NCBI GenBank assembly: GCA_022559985.1
Contig: JAFJTR010000110.1
Coordinates: 24,019-88,018, forward strand
Direction: 5' to 3'
Source: Parastagonospora avenae f. sp. tritici 18332-5
Lineage: Eukaryota; Ascomycota; Dothideomycetes; Pleosporales; Phaeosphaeriaceae
DNA length: 64,000 nucleotides
Shown here: one piece after another, positions 11,351 to 22,773 of the stretch
How positions within the stretch are numbered: position 1 is the stretch's first letter
How the letters are laid out: the number at the start of each line of letters is the position of its first letter
The notes under the pieces: model-generated
The model's database searches: none
Told to the model about the DNA's origin: nothing
What the model saw: only the letters and a program-made list of their open reading frames with translations
Made by a program: the position numbers and the translations under genes

Positions 11351-13142
11351 CTAAGTGCACTTACCGTACAACTCGTTACATCCCATCCACTGCCCACAAG
11401 ACAAGAACGTGTTTCCACACTGTCCGTTCCTCGAGCAGCACTGTCCAAATCTTGATCCAGTGCACGTGTACTTCTTGGCACCACCACACGTACCGTTAGG
11501 CGAGACCACGAGGGCGGGCTTAGGGCTTGGTGTCGGTGGGGAGGGCGCGCGGGTCGAGGTTTGGATAGTGGTGCTTGGCTTAGCGGCAGAGCTTGATGGG
11601 ACCGAAGACAAACGGGCGGCGGAAGAGGTGGTGCTCGATGACCGGACGGTCGAAACGGCAGGGGTCGATGCAGAGCTTGATTGCACTGCGCTCGCGGAAG
11701 AGGCAGCAGACGATGCGACCACCGAAGACGAGCCCGGGGATCCATCGCACTTGCCAAAGCCGCTCTGGCATCCGGTACCGCAGTGACCTGCAGTGTTGCC
11801 GCAATAGCCGTACTGCGAGCAGCACTCGCCCTGGGCGAACCCAAGACAGGTTAGGCTAACAGCTGGTCCACAAGAGGAGTCCTGGCTGACACCAGTGGGT
11901 GTGGCAACAACGCCGCTGGATGTACGACTAGCAGGTACCGAAGACGAAGCGCGAGTGGAAGCGCATGCGGGTGGCGTAAATACAGAAGAGGTAGCGACTC
12001 TGCCGCTTCCGCTGCGGTACCAGTTGGCTTCCGGGTCACCCAAACACTCGCCCATGGTGACGCCCTTGTAGCCCTTCTTCACCATCAAGTCAAGCATGTA
12101 GCCGGTCAGATTGTACACAGTCTGGAAATGAATGTCGTGGGCAATGGCCAAGAAGTCGTCAGTCGCAGAGTTTTTGGCATCAAGTGCCTTTTTGACGTTG
12201 TCCTTAGGGATCTGAGCCTTCTCTGGGGTAACGTTGTTGTAGTCTGTTGGTAATTAGTACACGTTTGGCAAACTCTGGCAAATTGTGGTGATGCTTACCA
12301 TCGGTATCGAGATCAAAGTAGGACACGTGGTACCCGAGATCAGCCATATCCTTCTGGCATCCAGACGCTTCGGAGCAAGAAGAGTACGGCGGGCGCATGT
12401 AGGTCGGGAACTTTCCAACCACGTTGCTCATGGCCATCTCGAGTCTGATCATCTGCTCATAACGTTGCGCCGAGGTAATAGCGCTGAGATCTTGATGAGA
12501 CCAGGTGTGGCTAGCAAGCTGGTGTCCCTCAGTGACCATGCGTTGCATCATGGCCGGCCACTTGGTAGACGCATCATCGATTGCGCCTTTGTAGAGATTG
12601 ATGCCGGTCATAAAGAAGGTAGCCTTGAAATTGTAGGACTTGAACATGTCCAGGAGGTCGTTGGTGTAGATGTAAGGCCCGTCATCATATGTGATGGCGA
12701 TTTGTCCTGCCTTCTCGCAGACATAGATTCCTTCTCCACCGTATGGGACGCTTCCAAGCTTCGTCCTGGCAATGTTGCGTGTGGATCCACCAGACGGTAG
12801 TTTGTTCGCATCGGCGCCTGGTCCGTACTCAAATTGGCTGTCGGGAGCCTGGCAGTAATCCTGGCCCTTGCCACAATATCCGCCAGGAGAACAGCAGTAG
12901 CCTTCGTCGCAAGTTGCACAGCCAAAATTCTTTCCGCATCGGCCATCGGCACCACCTTGACGCGCTTGCAAGTGTGAACCATGGCCAGCAGCGCGGTGGT
13001 TATGTCCTCCAAAGATGTTCCTCGTCTTCAGATCCGCAACATCGCGTGCTAGGCCGAAGATCTTTGGTGCTCCAGGAGTGCCGCCGTGGGCCGCAACAAA
13101 GGGCGCGACGAGCGTTGCCGCCAAAACTTCGTAGAAGCGCAT
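11351..13142 (-). CDS. secreted chitin deacetylase with three chitin-binding (ChtBD1) modules
   Basis: Exons 12299..13142 and 11351..12243, intron 12244..12298 (GTAAGC...TACTAAT...ACAG, 55 nt), giving 578 residues. The ATG at 13142 begins a signal peptide (MRFYEVLAATLVAPFVAA). In order: a ChtBD1-like Cys cluster at about residues 69-97 (CGKNFGC...EGYCCS..GYCG), a NodB polysaccharide deacetylase domain from about 145, and two more ChtBD1 modules joined by Ser/Thr/Pro-rich linkers, the last ending at the C-terminus. Catalytic signatures are visible: TYDDGP (residues 151-156, acid/base and metal Asp), SHTWSH (metal His212 and His216), RPPYSSC, and DLDTDG just before the splice. The enzyme removes acetyl groups from wall chitin to make chitosan. 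The C-terminal CNELYGKCT closes the last module, so although GTAAGT occurs in its codons I end the gene there. Confidence 0.95.
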
Positions 13143-14850
13143 ATTCAAAACGAAGGGTATGATTTAGTCAAAGAGTGTAGACTTGAGCTGCGAGTATGGG
13201 GAAAGTGAGTGTATAGGGTATTGTTCAACAATGCAAAGCGAATGTGGTGTTGACAATAACGAGCGGCATATGCCGAAAAGATACTAAATTGAACAAAGAA
13301 GTTGAAGGAAGAAAAGTGTGAATAGGAAGACGACAGTGATAAATTAAAGGAGCAGACCACGCTATGAAAACGTACCTATCCAAGACATTCTAAAAAGTAC
13401 CGAACTCGACCAGCGCTAGTTGTGGCGTCTTGGCTATATGGTGTTCAGCCGCAGCGCGTGTCAAGATATGACTAGCGAAATCGATGCAGGGGTAAAACGC
13501 TTCCGACAGCGAGAACGAGCAACAGAGCTTGGTTCTTTCGATACGAACGCTTTCCAAGTGGTCAGACCTAGAGCTTCCACGTTATAATATACGAAATGAA
13601 TCTCAGCTGTCTGCAGAGCTTTTCAAGATACCGAGGAGGTAGGCAGTTCTGAAGTCGCTGGACACTGTTCAACATCCATCCCCAGTAGAAAACAAGTTAA
13701 AATAGAAACGAAACATGCTAGACCCCAGTACACGTCGCTCCAGGTAGAGTACAGTTCCGTACGGCGGACTCCGCGTGTACACTCCGGACATTTGGCGGAC
13801 TTGTCGCAACAGCCGCGATGCCTCCCTGTCTTCGCAGGTAAGCGAAAAAAGCAGAAATTCCCGTGTCTCGACCCGTGTCAGCGGGCTTGGTAGCGAAGGA
13901 AAATAACTTTGCGCCGGTGCGTTTGTGTCATTGAAACGAAGCCGGATGGCTTGGAAGAGGTGATGTGCAACTATGATCCCCTGAGCTAGCGTCGGGTAGA
14001 TCCTTGGCGAAACTAACCTCCGCGGTCTCGGATCGGTCTAGGCACGTCCCACGATCTCATTTTTAGCTATTTCCACGGGAGATCTTCATGGGGCAAATGC
14101 TTCGCTTTTCTATCATCAGAGAAACGAATCTCGAAGGAAAAATTTCTCTACGTCCAGCCCGGAGCGCAGACAGCAGGGGAGGCCAGCATGGATTAATGCG
14201 ACATCCAGCAACGCAACACATGTACACCTCCGATCTATCGTTTTCATGGTAAAGCAGATGTTTAGGGACATATTTCACAGCTCACATTTCCTGAACGCAA
14301 GATCCATGGTTCTCCGAGCCCAGTGAGTATTGAACTGAGTGAATTCTCCTTTGGTGTGCTACTGCACACACCACATAACTCTCTCATTTCTACCATTTTA
14401 TTGTAGGAACGAAGGACATTGGCTATGAAGCGAGGCTCGGAAAGAGCAGCAGAAAATTGATATTTATACCCCTACACAACCAAGATCGAAAACATCGACA
14501 ACATTGTTTTGTCAATTGGTTTGTATATCTCTGCTCGTGGTAGTCATTGACATTTGGCTGGGCGGGAAGAACAGCGCATGGCTATGTATCGATCTTTTTT
14601 CAGGAAAGGACGCTCATGTGAGGAGATGCTGGCAGAATTTTGGAAGGATGGCGGAAAGACAGGCACTTCATCGGTATGATTCTGAGTGTTTGGAAGGACA
14701 GGGCGCACATATGAACGCCCAGTTGGCGCTTTTGCTAACACAGACTTTGGATCAGTGTACAATGACGAGGAAGACAAAGGATGCGGACGGCGTGAGTCTT
14801 TTACTTCTACACTTCCAGTTCGCGACCTCTCCATAATCGCTGTCTAATTC

Positions 14851-17673
14851 GTTTTGGGGGCAACAGGCCGCACATCGCGCGCTCTCCTAGGTTCTTCTGA
14901 AAGCGCAAAATATAGGCAGCCTCGTATAGCAGCCTTGGTACAATTCAATGCCGAGTCAAAAGCAGAAAAATCAATCATGAGCGACTGCACACGGTTTTTC
15001 TGGAGAAAGCAGAGAGGACACATAGACAGGCGCACCTGGAAGCTTTTTTTTCTGAGTTGCGCACATGGAGTTGTGTAGATACAAAGACTGCACTGCAGAG
15101 GGAGAATTTATACCACTGCTGACGCTGAGACAACATACGGGCGATGCGCGGGATCTTTAGGAGTCAGCGCGTCTTTCATGTGATTGATCAAGTCTTGTTT
15201 GGCCGGCACCAATCATACGCGGGTTCATATTGTAGTTCGAAGTGGTCAGTCGGTCATGTTGACCTTCTGCGCTAACTTTTGAAAAAGAACACAGCGCACA
15301 TTTAATGCCTCTAGTCCTTTTTTGGTAGAAGAGAATGTTTGTGTGCTGATGAAAAAGCACAAAGTGATATTCTGCGAGAATATTTATATCCGTATCTCCT
15401 CTCAAGCACGGCTCATGGACTATCCGCTCGTCGTCCCAAGAAGTCTCCAGGCGCAACCTGCTCTTTGAGCAAATAGGGCAGTAGATCTTGTATTTCAAGC
15501 AGCAAAGAAGACACGGATCTCGCTGGCATGATCTTTGATTCAAGCGAGAAGAAAGTCGCCACACATACCTCATCTTTCTGATGGTCTTTAGTCGAGACCA
15601 GGCAGAGGCATGTACTTCCAATCCTGTGGCTTTGAAGCCAAAAGCACAGCGAGACGACCACATCCCGTAATTAGTTAGTGGGTTTTGGAAAATACGCGGT
15701 TTTGGTGTGTTGTGTGAGAACAATGTGGAAAACGCAGGAGTATTTCATATAGTGTTGGTTGGCTTTGCACTAAGTGCAAAAAGGGAAATAACGATAACTA
15801 GGAATGCATTCTGTTCGGTCGTTCTTGTTGATTGTATGTTCGAAAGAGAACTACAGAAGAGATGGGCTCAGGGGTCCTGGTCTGAGCGCTGCTCGGACGC
15901 TGCTCGGACGCTGCGATCAGTGCGTCTGATTGCGTAGCTGAGATATTGACGATATCTGTGATCCGACATATAGATCCAAGTATCTGGTGGAAAGGCATGA
16001 ATCTCTGGTTTGTCTGTTTAAAGCAGCTGGCTTTGCTCTCGAGAGCAAACGCATGAAGATGGCTGAATAGGTTTTGAGAAGAGGACACGGCTCACATTGC
16101 GAGCAGCTGCTGTTCATTTTCGACAGATCTGAACTAAGTGAAGTGCATAGAAAGAAATATGGGCAGTGGTTGGAGAAGTAAGTGATACCACACGTTCAAG
16201 TAATGCCGGGAACATACGAAATGACGAGCTCGATTTGAAGCACGCAGTCCTGTACAAGTTTGTTTGCCAGTCTTTACGACGTGGAGTGGTAGAAGAGGAG
16301 TCCATATCATTGCTGACTTCGCTGCTTTTTGGACGAAAGTATTTCTTGATGTCAAGCACAGAAAAGAGCGCGAGCAGCGGGTCGCAAAGCAAGATATACG
16401 CCTGCGCGACACGGAAAACATTCAAAGTCGATCTGTCGTTTTGAAAGAGTGTTTTGGGGGTCCAAGCTACACAGCGAACATATCCAGTCTATCGTCTTAG
16501 TTTGGGGGCAGAAAATTCCCATGTAGAGATGGCGAACTTGTTTTTTATACTGACAGGCAGGCAAAGAACGCAGACATTGCTCATGTTTATGCGCTTTTTC
16601 GTGGACAGAAGCAACAAACATTGGTTTGGAACGGGTTCATTTTGGAGAAACAAGACAAGAAATTCGAAATGTGTGAGGAAAGTCAAGACCACAGCTCACG
16701 GTGGGTGTTTTATATCTCCGTCTCGTCGCGCACGCGCCATCAAGGTAGCGGCAATGAACTTTCATAGGTTCCGCTTAGCTGCAATTTGACTTGTGGCATA
16801 TCATCACATCGCTTTTTGAGACAGCGCAGGACGAACATGCTATCTTCTCGCCGGGGTTTTGAAGTCAGAAAAGACTTACACTGGTCGTCTCATGAGCACT
16901 CTCCAGACTTGATTTTGTTCCGATGAAGAGCGGCGAACATCAGGGATCCCTGTGAACGCTTTTGGAGAGCAGAGCAGACATATAGCCATCGCGCCATGTC
17001 TTCAAGTCGAGGAAGAGTCGTGCAAATAAAGTCATACAATATGCTGTTTTGGGAAAAAGAACAGACATTTCACGGATTATCCATGAATTTGCAAAACACT
17101 TTTGTACGAAAGGTCGTGGAGGAGAACAAGAGAAGAGGAGGCGGTGGAGGATTTATATCATATCCATGCTGCCGAACATGCGTGTCGGATGCAGACCTTT
17201 TGGTTGATCTTCTGCTCTATGTACTTTTTGCGAATGAAGTTCGAGAAGGCGGACTCATACATATCCCTGATCATGCCTTTTACAAAACAACACAGAGAAC
17301 ATAGCTAAATCATCTGTCGAAGTTGCGATGTGCTAAGAAGAAGGGAAGAGCCCAGTGATGAAATAACGCATCCATTATGTATCCTCGAGACACACATAGA
17401 CTTTGTCTCGTTCTTAATGTTCACTGCTCCTCTCGTGACGTTCTCTTGGACATCTTTTTGGAAAATGAGCACAGAGGACATAACTTCTCGATGGAGTATT
17501 TTTGAAAGGAAAAAAGAGGTATCCGCAGCTCATTGCGGTTGCATCATGATGCTTTGGTACAGTCTAGCGAAGAGCAGGGAAGCAGACATGGGACAAAGCA
17601 ATATCTTTTTGGAGAAGAGAAGGGTGAAGACATATAGTCCCCTTTGACTGGTTTTAGAGGACCGGGACATACA
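14851..17673 (+). repeat. degenerate interspersed repeat, core TTTTGG(n)CACAG(n)GACATA
   Basis: At least twelve plus-strand copies of a roughly 25-33 nt degenerate element were seen by eye: a T-run followed by GG or GA, an A/G-rich stretch, a CACAG- or GCAGAG-like block, then (G)GACATA or ACAT. Approximate starts: 14851, 14994, 15275, 16070, 16450, 16811, 16958, 17044, 17276, 17454, 17605, 17651. The clearest copies are 14994-15024, 16958-16985, 17454-17482 and 17605-17637. Spacing is irregular (46 to 795 nt), so it is not a simple tandem array. A second recurring phrase, (A)TTTATAYC, occurs at about 14462, 15107, 15379, 16710, 17153 and 17717. Function unknown. Confidence 0.5.
15885..15913. 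repeat. 13-bp tandem duplication
   Basis: GCTGCTCGGACGCTGCTCGG-type duplication: the unit GCTCGGACGCT occurs twice in direct succession after a partial copy. Short and probably slippage-derived; it lies inside the gene-poor block. Confidence 0.6.
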
Positions 17674-17910
17674 TTATGATATCATGGAGAAGCAATGTGA
17701 GACGCGAGGGGGGCATTTATACCTCACGTAGGCGCTAGTGGCAAGTCATGCGGCAAAGTATAACATTTCGTACTCAATGTGCAAACTGCACCGCCGAAGC
17801 GCGTTGTGTGCTTTTTCCATCCCCCGGAACGCTTGAAGCCATCGACGAAGTGGTGTCGTAACCAAAAGACTCATAGAATAAAACAAAATAGCGCATTATA
17901 ATCAGCGCGA

Positions 17911-19266
17911 TCATGCTGCAGGCTCTTCGGTCTTCGCCCTCTTGCCATTCGCCTCGGCACCATCGACCTCAAGCTTCCTCTTCCCACTACTTCCCGCTTG
18001 CGCAACTGCTGGTGCAGGCTTCGCCTTCTTCTTAACCATTCCGCTCACATCGTTTGCGGACTTTGTAGCTTCCGCAATCTTCGCCTTCTGGGTTGCTGCA
18101 TCCGCGCCAAGTAGACCACCCAGTAAGCCTTGAAAGACCGATGGGTCGAGGCTATCAAACTCTTGCTTCGTCGGATCGGCCTTGAGATCAGCCACTCTTG
18201 TCGAGAGCTCCTCTAGCATGGCTTTCTTGTCTTCGACGATGGCTTGCTTCTCCTTGATCTGCTCCGGTGTCAATTTATCAGCAGCTAGCGCATTCTCCTC
18301 CTTCTTCAGCCGTGCTTGCAGACTCTGAACGGCGAGCTCGGTGTGCTTGGCGGCTTCGTTACGCAGGTCCCAATCGATGCCGTCTTTGTTGTCTTCCATC
18401 TCTGCCGCGGCATCTGCTGCCTCATCGGTCGACTTGCCCGTCTGGTCCTCGCGGACCTTTGTAACGGACGCGAATTCCAGCGCCAGCGAAAGCGAGTAAT
18501 GGCCTTCTGTGACATTCTCGTGCTCGAAAGGCTTAAGCTCTTCTTGTAACGCTAATGCTGAGCGCGCATCTGTTATCGCATCGTGGAAGCGCTCGTTCTC
18601 CAGTGAGATGTCGACTAGGAAACCGTGGCAGTCGGCGATTTTCTCCTTGATGGCGCGCGCTTTCGGACTCAGCTCAGCTTTGCCCTTACCCTTATTTGCT
18701 GCATCTCCGCCCTCTAACGCCTCCAGTTGTTTCGCGTACAGGACTCGCGCCATTTCGAAGGTTTCGTAGGCGTAGCCAAAATCGTCGTCTTCCTCTTCCT
18801 GGTCGCCTTCTTCGTCATCCTCCTCCTCTGAGTCGGTCCAGTTCTCGTCCCCTGTAAGCTGGAAGAAGGGTTTTGACTCGACTGATTCCTCCTTAGGCTC
18901 TGATTTCACGCCCTTCGCCGCACTCGATCCCGCCTCAGCATCTGCCTTTGCTGCCTTCTTCGTCTTTTTCTTCTTTTTGTCTTCTTGTGCCACCTTGTTG
19001 CCTAGAACGTCGCTCTTGGCGACCGCGACCTTATACAGCGCGCGACCATAGTAAAACAGCAGCTCGGCGTTTTCCGGGGCCATTTCGCCGTTGAGCTCAG
19101 CTTGTATTTCGACAGCATTAGCATAGTTTTCGGCGGCGGCAGGGAAGTTCTTGGTGGAGTAGTGGATCGAGGCGGCGGTCGACAGTTCGTCCAACTTCTC
19201 TTTCGTCCTGGGCAGCTCTTCCTGCTCATTGACGGCCGCAAGGATCTGATTCGCAGCGTCGGCCAT
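17911..19266 (-). CDS. NASP/Sim3/Hif1-type SHNi-TPR histone chaperone
   Basis: Single-exon gene of 451 residues. The N-terminus has a TPR-like repeat (STAASIHYSTKNFPAAAENYANAVEI...NAELLFYYGRALY). A lysine-rich insert and a long acidic tract (TDSEEEDDEEGDQEEEDDDFG) follow, which interrupts the second TPR as in NASP proteins. Then comes the SHNi-TPR segment (FHDAITDARSALALQEEL, then EGHYSLSLALEF). A Gly/Leu patch (FQGLLGGLLG) and a basic C-terminal tail with KRKLEVDG and KRAKTEE, plausible nuclear localisation signals, close the protein. Members carry H3-H4 and, in fission yeast, Cnp1/CENP-A. The ATG at 19266 is head to head with DPB2 at 19531, leaving a 264-nt shared promoter. Confidence 0.93.
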   Translation of the reverse strand: MADAANQILAAVNEQEELPRTKEKLDELSTAASIHYSTKNFPAAAENYANAVEIQAELNGEMAPENAELLFYYGRALYKVAVAKSDVLGNKVAQEDKKKKKTKKAAKADAEAGSSAAKGVKSEPKEESVESKPFFQLTGDENWTDSEEEDDEEGDQEEEDDDFGYAYETFEMARVLYAKQLEALEGGDAANKGKGKAELSPKARAIKEKIADCHGFLVDISLENERFHDAITDARSALALQEELKPFEHENVTEGHYSLSLALEFASVTKVREDQTGKSTDEAADAAAEMEDNKDGIDWDLRNEAAKHTELAVQSLQARLKKEENALAADKLTPEQIKEKQAIVEDKKAMLEELSTRVADLKADPTKQEFDSLDPSVFQGLLGGLLGADAATQKAKIAEATKSANDVSGMVKKKAKPAPAVAQAGSSGKRKLEVDGAEANGKRAKTEEPAA

Positions 19267-19530
19267 GGTGGTTGGTTTGCGGGGGGTGATGAATTAGTCG
19301 TGTGATAGTGACAACTTATGCGACCGTGGTGTGACGTCTGCTGGACTGTGTATGAGTCGTGAAGTAAGTTTGGTGGTGCACATGTGGTTGCTGGGAAAGT
19401 CGAAGAGCTGTCGCAAGCTTGGACCACCGTGATTGCGCGCTTGCGGAACGCGACGCGCCGTAAAGTGCTTCTGCACATGACATGCACAACAACTTTAGTA
19501 CAACACCAAGACAATTGTACGATAGACACA
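19267..19530. promoter_or_regulatory. bidirectional promoter NASP-like / DPB2 with ACGCG motifs
   Basis: The 264 nt between the two start codons must serve both divergent genes. Two ACGCG cores lie back to back at 19448-19457, the core of the MluI cell-cycle box bound by MBF-type factors in ascomycetes. That would suit two S-phase genes. The motif is short and the regulatory reading is inference. Confidence 0.45.
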
Positions 19531-21901
19531 ATGGCGACAACAAGGAGACCAGAGAAGCCCTCAGCGGTGTCAGCGAACCCTATACCCTCGTCATCACCGG
19601 CTTTCGGTACACCCGCCCATCCCATCAACCCCCGCAGAGTGACAGCGATTCGCGCCCCTCCTGCGCTACAGCCAGTCTCCAAAGCCACAGTACTTCCGAT
19701 ATTACTACCACCACCGACACTCCGACCACTAGCATTCCGCACATTCACCAAGAAGCACAACCTCACACTTACCTCCTCGGCACTCCAAGCATTGGCGACA
19801 TTCATAGGGAAGCATTGCGGGTCAGGATGGCGGGAAGAGGGTCTGGCAGAGAAGGTTCTTGAGGAAGTGGCCAAGAGCTGGAAGAAATGTGGCGGTGAAG
19901 TGATTGTAGAAGGCGACAATGAGATACTGAGAGGTATACTCAGGACATTAGAGGGGTCCATGGCGGGTGGAAGAATAGTGCAGGGTTCGAATTTGAGCAG
20001 GCAAAGTAGCTTCAACTTTGGCTCAGACACGAAAGGACTGCCAACGCGGCCAGCGCTGGACAGCAACACCAGTTTTGGCATGTCAAGTTTGGAAGTTGAG
20101 GATCACGAAGACGAAGACGAGCATTTGAAGGACCCAAGAGACTGGCTGAAGGTGATCGGAGCTTTTGAGCAGCCAAAGATGATGTATAATGCAACTCAGA
20201 AGCATTTCGACAAGTACGAAACTCTAACAGCTTCCGAATTATCATACTAACTTCTCCAGATCATCTTCAAAGCCATCTCTATTCCCAGATCCATCACACA
20301 AAACACAATTGTTCCGCCAACGCTACCACATCGTACACCAAAGAATCCTTCGCAACGAGACATTTCAAGCACCAACATTCTCAACTACTCGCTCCGCAGC
20401 ACTGATTCGCGCTGGCTCCGTGGCAGCAGCACAAGCCAACACCATCACACCCATTGCCAACTTGCTCGGCCGAGGTGGCAGTACACATCTCCTTTTGGGA
20501 ATGCTCACTGTCTCGCCAGCGGGAGCATTATCACTTTCCGATCTCACCGGAACAATTGTCCTGGACATCCAGCATGCACGGCCAATACCCGAGACTGGTG
20601 CGTACTTTGCGCCAGGCATGATCGTGCTGGTGGAAGGAAGCTACGAAGAAGACTCGGGTGTTTCATCTACTCTCGGAGGCACCGGTGGCATTGGCGGTAC
20701 CATTGGCGGCAAATTCTTGGGCTTCTCAGTAGGACATCCACCGTGTGAGCGACGAACGGCCACTCTAGGCGGCACAGATGAGGTCGATAAGAGCTCTCTA
20801 GCCGGACCCGCCTTTGGCTGGACAGATTTCCTCGGGGTCGGGTCACAGCGAGCCACTGGCTCAAGGATGAACAAGATCGCCTCCAAACTCCTCGACCCTG
20901 AACAAGCACACAATATCGTCATAGCATCCGACCTCCACCTGGACGTACCAGCAACTTTGACCGCACTTCGAACTCTACTTCGCACACATACACCCGACCC
21001 CGCTGCCACACATCCCATCTACCCCCTGGCCATCATCCTAATGGGCAACTTCAGCTCCAAAGCCAGTCTTGCCGGCGTCCCCGGCGCTGGCAGCATAGAA
21101 TATAAAGAACACTTCGACGCCCTCGCCTCCGTCCTTGCCGACTTCCCCCAACTCATCGCCCACACCACCCTCGTCTTCATTCCCGGCGACAACGACGCCT
21201 GGCCCAGCGCCTTCCTCTCCGGCGCCGCAACCCCCTTACCTCGAAAACCTGTCCCCGCCCTCTTCACAAACCGCATCCGCCGCGTCGTCGCCGAAGCCAA
21301 CCGCGAAGTCTGGGGCACCGGCAAAGCAAAGGGCAAAGAGGGCGAAGTCATCTGGACCAGCAATCCAAGCAGGCTCAGTTGGTTTGGGGTCAAAGGGGAG
21401 ATGGCAATTATCCGCGACGACCTCGCAGGACGGTTGCAACGGACGAGTATCCGCTTCCCCAAGCCCGACGAAGAAGTCGACGACGACATGCCCTTTGCAC
21501 CCAGCGCGCAAGATCCTGACGCCGACGCCGACGCAGACGCCGACACCATGGATCTCGACCTCCCCACCCGCCACGCCCCAACCCAACAAGCCCTCGACCA
21601 CGACCACGACACCCTCACCGCGCGCTCCCTAACGCGCACGATCCTCAGCCAGAGCCACCTCAGTCCGTTCCCGCTGTCAGCGCGCCCGCTACATTGGGAC
21701 TTTGCGCACGGGTTGAATCTCTATCCGCTGCCGAATAGTCTGGTGTTGGCGGATAGCGAGGCGCCGGCGTTCGTGGTAAAGTATTGTGGGTGCACGGTTA
21801 TGAATCCGGGAAGTCTTGTGGAGGGGAGGAAAGGGGAGAGGGCGAGGTGGGTGGAGTTTGATGTTCGGAGTGGGAGTGGGGTTGCTAGGGTTGAAGGGTA
21901 G
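19531..21901 (+). CDS. DPB2: DNA polymerase epsilon subunit B
   Basis: Exons 19531..20213 and 20260..21901; intron 20214..20259 (GTACGA...ATACTAAC...CCAG, 46 nt) gives 774 residues. The splice restores HFDKSSSKPSLFPDP...FRQRYHIVHQRILRNE, the conserved block ahead of the OB fold. The N-terminal region is a small helical domain (FTKKHNLTLTSSALQALATFI). The OB fold (LGMLTVSPAGALSLSDLTGTI) and the inactivated calcineurin-like phosphoesterase domain follow (IASDLHLDVPATLTALRTLL, IILMGNFSS, FIPGDNDAW, ending with CGCTVMNPGSL). The family is the essential non-catalytic subunit of the leading-strand polymerase. A linker holds an Asp-Ala dipeptide run coded by GACGCC repeats (about 21515-21545), a possible length-variable site. 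Confidence 0.95.
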
Positions 21902-22773
21902 ATTTGTTGACAGTGAAGTATTTATGAAGTATTTAGGAAGTGTTTGTGGATGTGGTGTTGTGGTATTTTGCTCGTTTACTGAGACTTAGACTGCTATGCT
22001 TTCTTTTTCTTGCTCGGTGGTTTTGGCTCATGAGGCTGAGGGATGTGATGGGCGTCTTCTCAGCATCGCGTACTGTAATGTGTTATATTTTCTTCGCTCA
22101 GAGACCTTGTTAACGGATCTTCTTTTCGTCACTCGCATACAACCTTGAGATTCTCGTCTGCTATTCCGCAAGGCTGTGGAAGTCGTGCCTGCCTCGCTTG
22201 GCTTGCACGTGCAAGGCTGAGGCGCGACTTCCTAGTTTCGCATCTTCAGTCACGTCACATCATTTCCCTCCATATTCATAAACCACACGTCCGTTTGCTC
22301 GTCAATTGAACGCCTCATCATATCGCGATACAGCTTGGTCTTCTCCTGCTCATGGATACTGGCATGTCAGGCTGAAGAAGTAGGGCAACATTCACGCGTC
22401 TCTCGGCATTCAGGCAACCGCGCAACGCCCGGAATCCTGCCACGTCATTACATGCGTCTATTTGTTGAATTTATTCTAGGCTCACGTGCGCCATCCTTGC
22501 CTCGCTCACCTGGGCAGTCTGTCCGGAGTTGCTAGACGACGCTCATCAGCGACCAGGCTGGAAATATAGTCGCTGCTGGATGCATAAAGCTAGCAGGCTG
22601 GTCTTTCGAAAATCACTCTTGCCACACATCCGCTCCACTACTACTCCGCGATCCTCTCGTTACTGATGTGGATGCCTGGAGACGCCTCTAGGCTTATTGC
22701 TATCCTGGGCGTACGGTGCAACAGATGCTGATATCGACTTAGTTCTTCACTAATTGGTCTAAAGGTTTCTTAA
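21902..22773. other. intergenic with one hairpin
   Basis: No supported coding sequence. Contains the DPB2 3' region, the inverted repeat at 22179-22233 listed separately, and the upstream region of the HET-like pseudogene. Confidence 0.6.
22179..22233. repeat. imperfect inverted repeat / hairpin
   Basis: GGAAGTCGTGCCT at the left arm pairs with the complement of AGGCGCGACTTCC at the right arm, and the inner arms TTGGCTTGCACG / CGTGCAAGG-type sequence also pair. The result is a near-continuous stem of about 25 bp with small bulges and almost no loop. It could be a structured RNA, a transcription terminator-like fold or a remnant of a small inverted-repeat element. Confidence 0.6.

Larger units (their letters stand above)
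13143..17910. other. 4.8-kb gene-poor block
   Basis: No ORF with an ATG, plausible introns and recognisable product was found on either strand. 13143-14300 is ordinary intergenic sequence with the divergent upstream region of the chitin deacetylase gene. From about 14.85 kb a recurrent same-strand motif appears, listed separately. Base composition is not strongly AT-rich, so this does not look like a heavily mutated transposon. Confidence 0.6.

Noticed and set aside
14504..14836. 110-codon plus-strand ORF with a hydrophobic start
   Set aside because: Begins with a non-ATG codon, lies in the degenerate repeat block, and its residues resemble no family.
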